From DATFQE01 sp035264445 (GTDB lineage: Bacteria; Actinomycetota; Thermoleophilia; Gaiellales; Gaiellaceae): a DNA stretch of 6,404 bases. The stretch is from positions 1 through 6,404 of the forward strand of contig DATFQE010000055.1 in the NCBI GenBank assembly GCA_035264445.1, in the 5' to 3' direction. This document shows positions 1 to 5,356 of this stretch, one piece after another. Both the position numbers and the translations under genes were made by a program. The notes under the pieces were generated by a model, which saw nothing but the letters and a program-made list of their open reading frames with translations, did no database searches and was not told where the DNA came from. Position 1 is the first letter of the stretch. The number at the start of each line of letters is the position of its first letter.

Positions 1-2
1 CG

Positions 3-86
3 ACCTTCACGGGTTACCAGCCGCTGCGCGGCGACCGCCCTACCCGGCGGCGGGACGCAACGGATCGAGCCGCGCTTGGCCGCTGA
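3..86 (+). CDS. Possible C-terminal end of an upstream gene (partial)
   Basis: The third forward frame is open from the window edge to a TGA at 84-86 and would encode the last 27 residues of a protein (begins TFTGYQPLRGDRPTRR, ends AALGR). I prefer this frame because most of its codons end in G or C, whereas the other two forward frames show no such bias here. A strong GC-rich hairpin begins 7 nt after the stop, as expected for the end of a transcription unit. No domain can be recognised from so short a tail, and the arginine-rich composition could also come from non-coding GC-rich DNA. The call needs the sequence to the left of the window. Confidence 0.35.
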   Translation, partial: TFTGYQPLRGDRPTRRRDATDRAALGR

Positions 87-92
87 GACTCC

Positions 93-114
93 GGGGGCGG
101 CCGGCGCCGCCCCC
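93..114. terminator. GC-rich hairpin, likely bidirectional terminator
   Basis: There is a perfect 9-bp inverted repeat, GGGGGCGGC (93-101) and GCCGCCCCC (106-114), with a 4-base CGGC loop. It lies between the candidate plus-strand stop at 86 and the minus-strand stop at 128, so it could end both converging units. No T-tract follows on either strand. It would therefore be the U-less hairpin type often proposed in high-GC actinobacteria. Termination activity is inferred from structure and position. Confidence 0.6.
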
Positions 115-127
115 GCACGTCCGCCTG

Positions 128-214
128 TTACGGCCAGGCAGGCCCGCCGCCGACGAACAGGGCGGCGAACGCCGCACCGGCGCCGACGAGAGCGAGCTTC
201 GCGCGCGTACGCAT
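128..214 (-). CDS. 28-aa basic/hydrophobic micro-peptide
   Basis: A short ORF runs from ATG (214-212) to TAA (130-128) and encodes 28 residues. It has a basic N-terminus (MRTRAK, residues 1-6), a hydrophobic Ala/Leu/Val/Gly/Phe stretch at about 7-21, and a short tail ending GGGPAWP. This resembles a miniature signal peptide or a single small membrane segment, so the product probably goes to the membrane or is exported. Support for expression is good for its size: the Shine-Dalgarno is consensus, a sigma70-like promoter lies upstream, and a strong hairpin follows the stop. It is divergent from the HTH-TPR gene at 377. I do not recognise a family. It could be a membrane micropeptide, a pro-peptide signal, or a chance ORF, although the ribosome-binding site argues against chance. 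Confidence 0.55.
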   Translation of the reverse strand: MRTRAKLALVGAGAAFAALFVGGGPAWP

Positions 215-222
215 CGGCTGTC

Positions 223-227
223 CCTCC
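223..227 (-). promoter_or_regulatory. Shine-Dalgarno of the micro-ORF
   Basis: On the minus strand the sequence AAAGGAGGGACAGCCG precedes the ATG. The GGAGG core lies 8 nt from the start codon. It is one of the two strongest ribosome-binding sites in the window, and it is the main reason to treat the 28-codon ORF as real. Confidence 0.6.
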
Positions 228-250
228 TTTCACGGGTCGAAACTGGGGAC

Positions 251-277
251 AGCCTAGGACCCTGGACCCAGAGTCAA
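251..277 (-). promoter_or_regulatory. Candidate promoter for the micro-ORF
   Basis: Reading the minus strand, a TTGACT box (277-272) is followed after 15 nt by TAGGCT (256-251), which fits the actinobacterial -10 pattern TAnnnT. The spacer is 1-2 nt shorter than ideal. A transcript starting near 244 would have a leader of about 30 nt containing the GGAGG. The promoter is inferred from motif and position only. Confidence 0.4.
257..271. repeat. Tandem GGACCC repeat and CTGG-AC-CCAG dyad in the promoter spacer
   Basis: The spacer between the candidate -35 and -10 boxes contains two copies of GGACCC, 7 nt apart (257-262 and 264-269). Overlapping them is a short dyad, CTGG (262-265) and CCAG (268-271), separated by AC. 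This is a plausible operator position for a dimeric repressor such as the divergent HTH protein. The elements are short and could arise by chance in GC-rich DNA. Confidence 0.25.
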
Positions 278-363
278 ACTACGGGTGGCAACGGCTGTTG
301 TGACTCCGGTTGCAAGGAAGCGCATGGCTCCGGCAGACACATGCTTTTTGTTACGCGAACCGT

Positions 364-369
364 TAGCTT
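364..369 (+). promoter_or_regulatory. Candidate -10 box for a leaderless start at 377
   Basis: TAGCTT fits TAnnnT and ends 7 nt before the ATG at 377, which is the spacing that puts the transcription start at or next to the A of the start codon. No convincing -35 box is visible, and no Shine-Dalgarno precedes either 341 or 377. Both facts are compatible with a leaderless transcript, common in actinobacteria. Confidence 0.3.
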
Positions 370-376
370 TCGAAGC

Positions 377-1678
377 ATGCCGCGGCGGCCCAGCGACCAG
401 CACATTGACAACCCCGCGGCGGTCGGTCGGCGGCTCCGTCAGACCCGAATCGACGCCGGTCTCTCGCAACGTGCGCTCGCCTTCCCAGGCTGCACGCCGG
501 CGTACATCTCGCGGATCGAAGCCGGCCAGCGCATCCCTTCGCTGCAGCTCCTGCGTGAGCTCGCGAACCGGATCGGCGTGGACGTCGAGTACCTGGCGCG
601 CGGCGACGAGGCGAGCGCGGCGGTGACCGACCCGCTCGCCGAGGCCGAGCTCGATCTCCGGCTCGGTGACGTCGAAGCCGCCGAGCAGCACTTCTCCGCC
701 GTCGCCTCCGGCGACGAGGCCGGCGACCGACAGCGCGCCCGCGCGCTTGCCGGTCTCGGACAGATCGCGTTCGGCAGGGGCGACTCGAACGGAGCCATCG
801 AGGCCTTCGAACGCGCGCTCGAGCTCTCGCCGCGGCTCGAGGGCGACGACCCGGCACTCGCCGACAGCCTCGGCCGCGCGTACGCGATGACGAGCCAGTA
901 CGACCGGGCCGTAGCGCTCTTCGAACGTCGATACGACGAGGCGCAGCAGCGGCGCGATCTGATCCAGACCACGCGCTTCGCCGTCCTGCTGGCGAACACG
1001 CTCGTGGATTCGGGCTCGTTCGCGCGCGCCGAGGAGCTGCTCGGTAAGGCGCTCGCGCAGCTCGGCGACGACGCCGACCCGCTCACGAATGCGCGACTCT
1101 GGTGGACGCAGTCACGACTTCATACGTTGCAGCACGAGCCGACGCTCGCCGAGAGATACGCCCGCCTCGCGCTCGACACGCTCATGCTGACCGAGCACAC
1201 GCGCTACGTCGCGCTCGCCCGGCAGGTCCTGGCGCACATCTATCTCGACGAGGGCCGCGCGGACGAGGCGCTCGAGGTACTCGAGCCCGCGCGTGCGACC
1301 CTCGAGGCGAGCGAGAACGCCTACGACCGTGGCGTCATCCGCGTGGAGCTGGCACGAGCGCTCGTCGAGGTCGGCAGGACCGACGAGGCGATGCCGCTCG
1401 CGGAAACCGCGGCCAAGGAGCTACGCGAGGTCAGCCCGATCGACGCCGGACGCGCACACGACGTCCTGGCCGGCGCGCTACGGCGCCGGGGCGACGTCGA
1501 CGGCGCGATCGCCGCGTCGCAACGGGCGCTCACGCTGTTGCCCGTGAACGACCGGTACCGGCTCGCCGTCTCGTCGAGCCTCGCGGAGATGCTCCGCGAG
1601 CAGGGACGGAACGACGAGGCTCTCGACGTGCTCGCCGAGGCCGTTCGCTCGCAGGCGGGCGAGCGCCAGCTCTCGTAG
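377..1678 (+). CDS. XRE-family HTH regulator with C-terminal TPR array
   Basis: The 433-aa soluble protein opens with a Cro/C1-type helix-turn-helix at about residues 14-76: VGRRLRQTR, then GLSQRALAF, then AYISRIEAGQRIPSLQLLREL, ending in a GVDVEYLARG-like cap. This predicts sequence-specific DNA binding. The rest is helical repeats of TPR type from about residue 85 to 420, with typical A/G/A/F patterning such as ALAGLGQIAFGRGDSNGAI and RGDVDGAIAASQRALTL. TPR arrays bind proteins or peptides, so the likely role is a transcription factor whose DNA binding is gated by a ligand or partner. ATG 377 is preferred because it starts at the MPRRPS segment just before the HTH and has a well-placed -10 box. 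ATG 341 would add 12 residues, and neither start has a Shine-Dalgarno. The gene ends 1 nt from the convergent MEDS-HATPase gene and is divergent from the 28-aa ORF. Target and ligand are unknown. Confidence 0.9.
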   Translation: MPRRPSDQHIDNPAAVGRRLRQTRIDAGLSQRALAFPGCTPAYISRIEAGQRIPSLQLLRELANRIGVDVEYLARGDEASAAVTDPLAEAELDLRLGDVEAAEQHFSAVASGDEAGDRQRARALAGLGQIAFGRGDSNGAIEAFERALELSPRLEGDDPALADSLGRAYAMTSQYDRAVALFERRYDEAQQRRDLIQTTRFAVLLANTLVDSGSFARAEELLGKALAQLGDDADPLTNARLWWTQSRLHTLQHEPTLAERYARLALDTLMLTEHTRYVALARQVLAHIYLDEGRADEALEVLEPARATLEASENAYDRGVIRVELARALVEVGRTDEAMPLAETAAKELREVSPIDAGRAHDVLAGALRRRGDVDGAIAASQRALTLLPVNDRYRLAVSSSLAEMLREQGRNDEALDVLAEAVRSQAGERQLS

Positions 1679-1679
1679 C

Positions 1680-2609
1680 TCAGGCCCGGCGAACATGGAG
1701 GCGCACGACGGTGTGCGCCGCCTGAGTCCGGACCTGGACGAGGTCGCAGAGCTGGTTCGCGATCCACAGGCCTCGCCCGTTGTGCTGCTCACCTCGCGGC
1801 TGTTCCCGGCCGGCGAGCGGGTCGTCGATCGAGCCGCTGTCCTCGATCTCACACACGAGCCACCGTGTGCCCTTCCAGATTCGCAGCAACCCGGAGCCGC
1901 CCCCGTGGCGGATGCTGTTCGTCGCCACCTCGTTGACGGCGAGGACGAGGTCGTTCGCCCGCGACACGTCGAGCCCCGCGTCGGCCGCGCGCGTCGTCAA
2001 CAGCTGGCGTAGCGACTTGAGCGTCCCGGCGTCGAACTGAAGCTCCTGGACGGAGGCCGGCGGGGCTGGGAGTGGGTCGCCGAACGGAGCCGAGAACGCC
2101 GGTAGGCCCCGGTACGCGCCGCTCTCTCGCCTGATTCCGTCCTCCAGCACCACCGGATGGCTCCGGACCGCCTCCTCGATGACCGCGTCGTCGAGCGCGG
2201 CGGTGTCGTACGGGCAGAGCAGTCGGAACGACGATTCTTCGGCGAATGCGAGGTTGAGCAGCGCCTCGTGCCGCTGGGATTCGACGAGCTCGTCCGGCGT
2301 GCGGCCCTGGAAGATCGGCTCGCCGATCCCGCGCACGGGGCTGCCGTCGCCGCCGAACTCGTCGAGGAACCGGCGCCAGGCCGGAATGATCCTGGCGGGG
2401 TTCGCGCCCACGTCCGCCATGTCGGCGAAGAACACCGCATCGCCGGCGCCGTTCAGCTCGCCCTTGACCCGGTCGAGCTTGGGCGCGGTCAGGACGAGGA
2501 GCGTCGGCTCCCCGGCGTCGACGCCCTCGCGGACGAACGGCAGCGCTCCCTCCAGGAACGCCTGGTCGCCTGCGTACAGCAGCGCTTCGTGGGCGAACTG
2601 CGAGCTCAC
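1680..2609 (-). CDS. MEDS sensor domain-HATPase anti-sigma regulatory protein
   Basis: The 309-aa protein has no signal peptide or membrane segment. Residues about 5-170 match the MEDS (DcmR-type sensory) style: HEALLYAGDQAFLEGALPFV near the start, LLVLTAPKLDRVKGEL, and SQRHEALLNLAF. MEDS resembles a KaiC-like fold, but no intact Walker A motif is visible. Residues about 190-309 form a GHKL ATPase of RsbW/SpoIIAB type: N-box NEVATNSIRHGG (E227, N231), G1 box EIEDSGS (D257), and G2 box NGRGLWIANQLCDLV. Such proteins usually bind a sigma factor or phosphorylate an anti-anti-sigma partner, so this one probably links a small-molecule or redox signal to the stress response. The GTG start at 2609 places the MEDS motif at the N-terminus. 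GGGAAG directly abuts the start, so the ribosome-binding site is too close to be ideal. No sigma factor or STAS gene lies in the window. Confidence 0.88.
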   Translation of the reverse strand: MSSQFAHEALLYAGDQAFLEGALPFVREGVDAGEPTLLVLTAPKLDRVKGELNGAGDAVFFADMADVGANPARIIPAWRRFLDEFGGDGSPVRGIGEPIFQGRTPDELVESQRHEALLNLAFAEESSFRLLCPYDTAALDDAVIEEAVRSHPVVLEDGIRRESGAYRGLPAFSAPFGDPLPAPPASVQELQFDAGTLKSLRQLLTTRAADAGLDVSRANDLVLAVNEVATNSIRHGGGSGLLRIWKGTRWLVCEIEDSGSIDDPLAGREQPRGEQHNGRGLWIANQLCDLVQVRTQAAHTVVRLHVRRA

Positions 2610-2673
2610 CTTCCCACGTCTTACCCGCCGGGCGCCAATTCACTCCCGATTTTTGAGCGAAGATTCGTCCGAC
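2610..2673. promoter_or_regulatory. Divergent intergenic region, MEDS-HATPase / exported protein
   Basis: These 64 bases separate two divergent genes and must hold at least part of both promoters. They include an A/T-richer patch (about 2636-2655, containing CCAATT and ATTTTTGA) in otherwise GC-rich DNA. I see no confident -35/-10 pair for either direction. The only Shine-Dalgarno-like sequence for the rightward gene is a weak purine run (GAGCGAAG, 2655-2662) 11 nt before its ATG. Confidence 0.4.
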
Positions 2674-3930
2674 ATGCGTCTTGCACTCGTCGTCCTCGTC
2701 GTCTGCGCCCTCGTCGCGCCCGCGCTCTCGGCAGGCGCGACGACTCGGGTCGACCGCAGCGGGACAATCCTCGTCGACGGCCGCAAGGTCTTCCCGATCG
2801 TTCTCGCGAAAGGGCCTGAGCGGGGCTCGACGACCCCGGCCGGCGACGACGCGCTGGCCGAGATCGCCTCAGCCGGCGTCAACTTCGTCAAGGTCGGACC
2901 GGGAACGGGCACGTGGACGAGCGCGGACATCGCGGATTCGATCGCGTGGAACCGCGAGGCCGCCGCGCACGGGTTCTACACCTGGGTGAACCTCGCGACG
3001 CTCGCGCGTGCGCGGCCGAACTCGTGGCGGGCGGCGTTGCTGCGCAAGGTCATCGGCGCGCTCGAACGCGACCGCTCATCGACCGCGCTCGGAATGTGGA
3101 AGGGCGCGGACGAGCCGTGGCGGTACCGGACGACGATTCCATCGCTCCGCTTCGCGTATTGCCTCGCCACGTCGCGCGGAGACCGCCGCTGGTGCGAGGG
3201 CAAGCGGCCGGTCGACTCCGACCACCTGTGGGTGACGGTTCAGCCGGCCCGCGGCTCGGGCCCCGAGCTCGCGCGGTACAGCCGCGTCACCGACGTCCAC
3301 GGCGTCAACCACTATCCGGTCTCGCTCGGCAACCCCGATCCCGATCTCAGCGAGGTGGGGCGCTGGACGGACATCGTGGCGTGGGCGACGCCCAACCACG
3401 CGGTCTGGACGACGCTCGGCATCTGCTGGCGGTGGAGCTACGACGGTGAGGGCAACTTCGCCCTGCCGACCCGGCGCGAGCAGCGATACATGATCTACAC
3501 GGCAATCCTCAACGGCGCCAGGAGCCTCGCCTTCTACGGCGGCAACCTCCCGCAGTGCTGGACCGACGTCGACGCGCGATACCGCTGGAGCTGGACCTAC
3601 TGGGACCGGGTGCTCGCCCCGCTCGTCCGTGAGATCGCCGCGGTGAGCCCGCTTGCGCCGGCGCTCGTCAATCCGGCGACCACCACCATTCTCCCGACGA
3701 GCGACCCGAGCGTGCAGGCGATCAGCCGCCGTGGCGCGGGTGGCGACGTGTGGGTGATCGCCGCGCGAAGCGGGGAGGGCACCGCGACGCTTTCGATCGG
3801 CGGCCTCCCCGCGGCGGCGCGCTCGGCGGAGGTCTACACCGAGGCGCGTTCAGTCCCGGCCGCCGACGGCGTCCTCACGGACGCGTTCGGCCGCTGGGAC
3901 GTGCACGTCTATCGGCTCGCCGCCGGCTAG
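2674..3930 (+). CDS. Exported TIM-barrel glycoside hydrolase-like protein
   Basis: The 418-aa product starts with a signal peptide: MR, a hydrophobic core (LALVVLVVCALVAPAL), and a likely cleavage near LSA-GA at residue 20. After a short beta segment (TILVDGRKVFPIVLAKG) come barrel-like strands and helices: AGVNFVKVG, AAHGFYTWVNL, ALGMWKGADEPW, VTDVHGVNHYPV, and GARSLAFYGG. E147 in GADEPW sits where many clan-A glycosidases carry the acid/base. The usual strand-7 nucleophile Glu is not evident around VWTTLGICWRW. The last 80 or so residues look like a beta-sandwich tail. I infer an extracytoplasmic sugar-binding or hydrolysing protein with no assigned family or substrate. The reading frame stays open upstream to 2179, but that stretch is antisense to the MEDS gene, and the signal peptide fixes the start at 2674. 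The TAG stop overlaps the convergent gene's stop. Confidence 0.8.
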   Translation: MRLALVVLVVCALVAPALSAGATTRVDRSGTILVDGRKVFPIVLAKGPERGSTTPAGDDALAEIASAGVNFVKVGPGTGTWTSADIADSIAWNREAAAHGFYTWVNLATLARARPNSWRAALLRKVIGALERDRSSTALGMWKGADEPWRYRTTIPSLRFAYCLATSRGDRRWCEGKRPVDSDHLWVTVQPARGSGPELARYSRVTDVHGVNHYPVSLGNPDPDLSEVGRWTDIVAWATPNHAVWTTLGICWRWSYDGEGNFALPTRREQRYMIYTAILNGARSLAFYGGNLPQCWTDVDARYRWSWTYWDRVLAPLVREIAAVSPLAPALVNPATTTILPTSDPSVQAISRRGAGGDVWVIAARSGEGTATLSIGGLPAAARSAEVYTEARSVPAADGVLTDAFGRWDVHVYRLAAG

Positions 3931-4166
3931 CTCTCCTCCTTCATCAGCCGGTCGTGCAGCAGGCGCTTGCACTCCTCGCCGCCCTTGCGGCTGTGCTCCT
4001 GCATGCGGCGGAAGAGCGTGGCGAGCTGCTGGTCGCCTTCCTTCTCGGCGTCGGCGGCGTACTGCTCGAGCCGCCAGACGTGCTCGAGGCAGAGATGCGT
4101 GACGGTGATCAGGTCGTAGTTCTTGTCCTTGACGCCGCTTTCCGGCCGCATCATCTCGGTCGCCAT
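3927..4166 (-). CDS. 79-aa charged helical protein, last gene of the kynurenine cluster
   Basis: The small soluble protein begins MATEMMRPESGVKDKNYDL and has an ideal ribosome-binding site, so the start is firm. After about 15 disordered residues it should fold as two amphipathic helices (about 17-43 and 46-77) rich in Glu, Lys, Arg and Gln, joined near EKEGD. The pattern HLCLEHVWRLEQY followed by LFRRMQEHSRKGGEECKRLL is reminiscent of half of a ferritin-like or other four-helix bundle, so a dimer is plausible. Cys26 and Cys66 and three His residues could bind metal, but no established motif is complete. It lies 47 nt after kynureninase on the same strand and is probably co-transcribed. I do not recognise its function. 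Its length and clean architecture suggest a conserved hypothetical rather than a fragment. Confidence 0.85.
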   Translation of the reverse strand: MATEMMRPESGVKDKNYDLITVTHLCLEHVWRLEQYAADAEKEGDQQLATLFRRMQEHSRKGGEECKRLLHDRLMKEES

Positions 4167-4171
4167 CGTGC

Positions 4172-4178
4172 CCTCCTT
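4172..4178 (-). promoter_or_regulatory. Consensus Shine-Dalgarno of the 79-aa gene
   Basis: The minus strand reads AAGGAGG followed by GCACG and the ATG, a spacing of 5 nt. This near-perfect site contrasts with the overlapped, coupled starts of the genes upstream. It suggests the small protein is translated independently and perhaps at a higher level. Confidence 0.7.
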
Positions 4179-4194
4179 CGTGTCAGTGTGTCCA

Positions 4195-4215
4195 GACGAG
4201 AGGTTCCAGCTCGTC
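4195..4215 (-). other. Small hairpin at the kynureninase 3' end
   Basis: There is a 6-bp inverted repeat, GACGAG (4195-4200) and CTCGTC (4210-4215), with a 9-base loop overlapping the kynureninase stop codon. No T-tract follows. It is too weak for a confident terminator and could instead be an intercistronic processing or mRNA-stability element between kynureninase and the 79-aa gene. Confidence 0.25.
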
Positions 4216-5356
4216 AGGTGCGTAAACACCCCGCGAGGACGCGGAGCGCCTCGTCGAGCTGGTCGTCCGTGACGTACGGCGCCGGCCCGAGGCGCAGGTG
4301 GCGGCCGCGGCTGTCGGTGAAGACGCCGGACTCGGCGAGGCGGCGGCTGACGGCCTCGGCGCCGTCGAGCTCGGTCGCGACGAAGCCGCCGAAGGGCTCG
4401 CGGTTTTCCTCGACGGCCAACCCGAGCCCGGCGAGGCCGCGCGCGAGCAGCGTTGTCTGGTGGAGATAGCGCTCCCGTAGGCCTTCGGGCGTGAGGCCGT
4501 TGTCGGCCCAGAAATCGAGCACCCGTGCGGCGCGGTAGTGGCTGGTCGGGTCGTAGGTCGAGCCGGCGAAGCGGGCGCCGCCGCTCGGATACTCGACCGC
4601 GCCCGGCGTCTTCTCGGCTGTCATCTCCTCGAACTCGGCGTACCAGCCCGTGATCGCCGGGCGAAGCTCGTCGGCATGGGCCGGCAGGCGCAGAAAGCAG
4701 TTGCCTTCGCCCAGCTGGAGGTATTTGTAGCCGCCGCCGACGACCCAGGTCGCCTGCGACGGGAGCCTGAACGGCAAGCAGCCGAGGGCGTGGTACGCGT
4801 CGACGAGGAGCTCGACCCCGCGGGCTTCGCACGCCTCTGCGAGCTCGTCGAGGCCTGGGACGATCCGCGAGTCCTCGAACAGGACCGCGGAGACGAGGAC
4901 CGCGGCCGTGCGGTCGTCGAGCTCGTCCGCCATCCGCTCGGCGAGGCTCTCGGCCGGGCGGGCGCGCACGTGCACGATCTGGAGGCCGGCCTCGCCGAGC
5001 CGCGCCAGCTGGCGGCGGAGCGTGTGAAACTCGCCGTCGCTGGTGATCAGCCGCGGCCGCCGCCCAAGGTCGAGCGCAGACAGGAAGCGGAGCACGAGCG
5101 CGTGCGTGTTCTGGTCGAGCGCAATCGCGCCGTGCGGGTCGCCCACGAGGCCGCGAAATCCGTCGCGGACGCGCTCCGCCTTCGCGAACGCGCGCTCCCA
5201 CTTCTCGTCGACGGCGAGCGCGGCGTCGTCCCACGCCTCGAGCACGCCCTCCCGGCCGACGTCCGGCCACGCCTGGTGGGAATGACCGGTCAGCAGGAGC
5301 CGCTCGGACACGCGGAATGCGGCGTAGTGCGGGGCCAGCGCTTCCGCGGCGTTCAA
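4214..5356 (-). CDS. kynU: Kynureninase
   Basis: This PLP-dependent fold-type I enzyme hydrolyses L-kynurenine to anthranilate and L-alanine. The product has 380 aa, within the usual bacterial range. Visible features are the N-terminal LLLTGHSHQAWPDV, the cofactor-pocket segment DQNTHALVLRFLSAL (about 81-95), SDGEFHTLRRQL, the pyridine-binding Asp in LLVDAYHALG (D186), and the Schiff-base lysine in GGGYKYLQLGEGNCFLRLP (K211). A C-terminal small domain ends GPAPYVTDDQLDEALRVL. The start is TTG at 5356, forming a TTGA overlap with the dioxygenase stop. Upstream of it the same frame is only Arg-rich shadow of that gene, and no good Shine-Dalgarno exists, so translation is probably coupled. The motif reads DAYHALG where many family members have an AH(S/A)xG form, a modest variation. 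With the preceding dioxygenase it defines the anthranilate branch of tryptophan catabolism. Confidence 0.93.
   Translation of the reverse strand: MNAAEALAPHYAAFRVSERLLLTGHSHQAWPDVGREGVLEAWDDAALAVDEKWERAFAKAERVRDGFRGLVGDPHGAIALDQNTHALVLRFLSALDLGRRPRLITSDGEFHTLRRQLARLGEAGLQIVHVRARPAESLAERMADELDDRTAAVLVSAVLFEDSRIVPGLDELAEACEARGVELLVDAYHALGCLPFRLPSQATWVVGGGYKYLQLGEGNCFLRLPAHADELRPAITGWYAEFEEMTAEKTPGAVEYPSGGARFAGSTYDPTSHYRAARVLDFWADNGLTPEGLRERYLHQTTLLARGLAGLGLAVEENREPFGGFVATELDGAEAVSRRLAESGVFTDSRGRHLRLGPAPYVTDDQLDEALRVLAGCLRT

Noticed and set aside
5..236. Repeated 9-mer TTCACGGGT at 5-13 and 228-236, considered as a sign of a second micro-ORF upstream region.
   Set aside because: The match is too short, and the left copy is cut off by the window edge before any start codon or ribosome-binding site could be judged.
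76..303. Plus-strand 75-codon ORF in the left region.
   Set aside because: It has an Arg/Ala/Pro-rich translation, overlaps the hairpin and the micro-ORF, lacks a ribosome-binding site, and its codon third positions lack the G/C bias of real genes here.
2179..2673. Upstream extension of the exported protein's reading frame (165 extra codons).
   Set aside because: It is antisense to the well-supported MEDS-HATPase gene, has low-complexity Ser/Arg/Ala content, and would bury an obvious signal peptide that begins at 2674.
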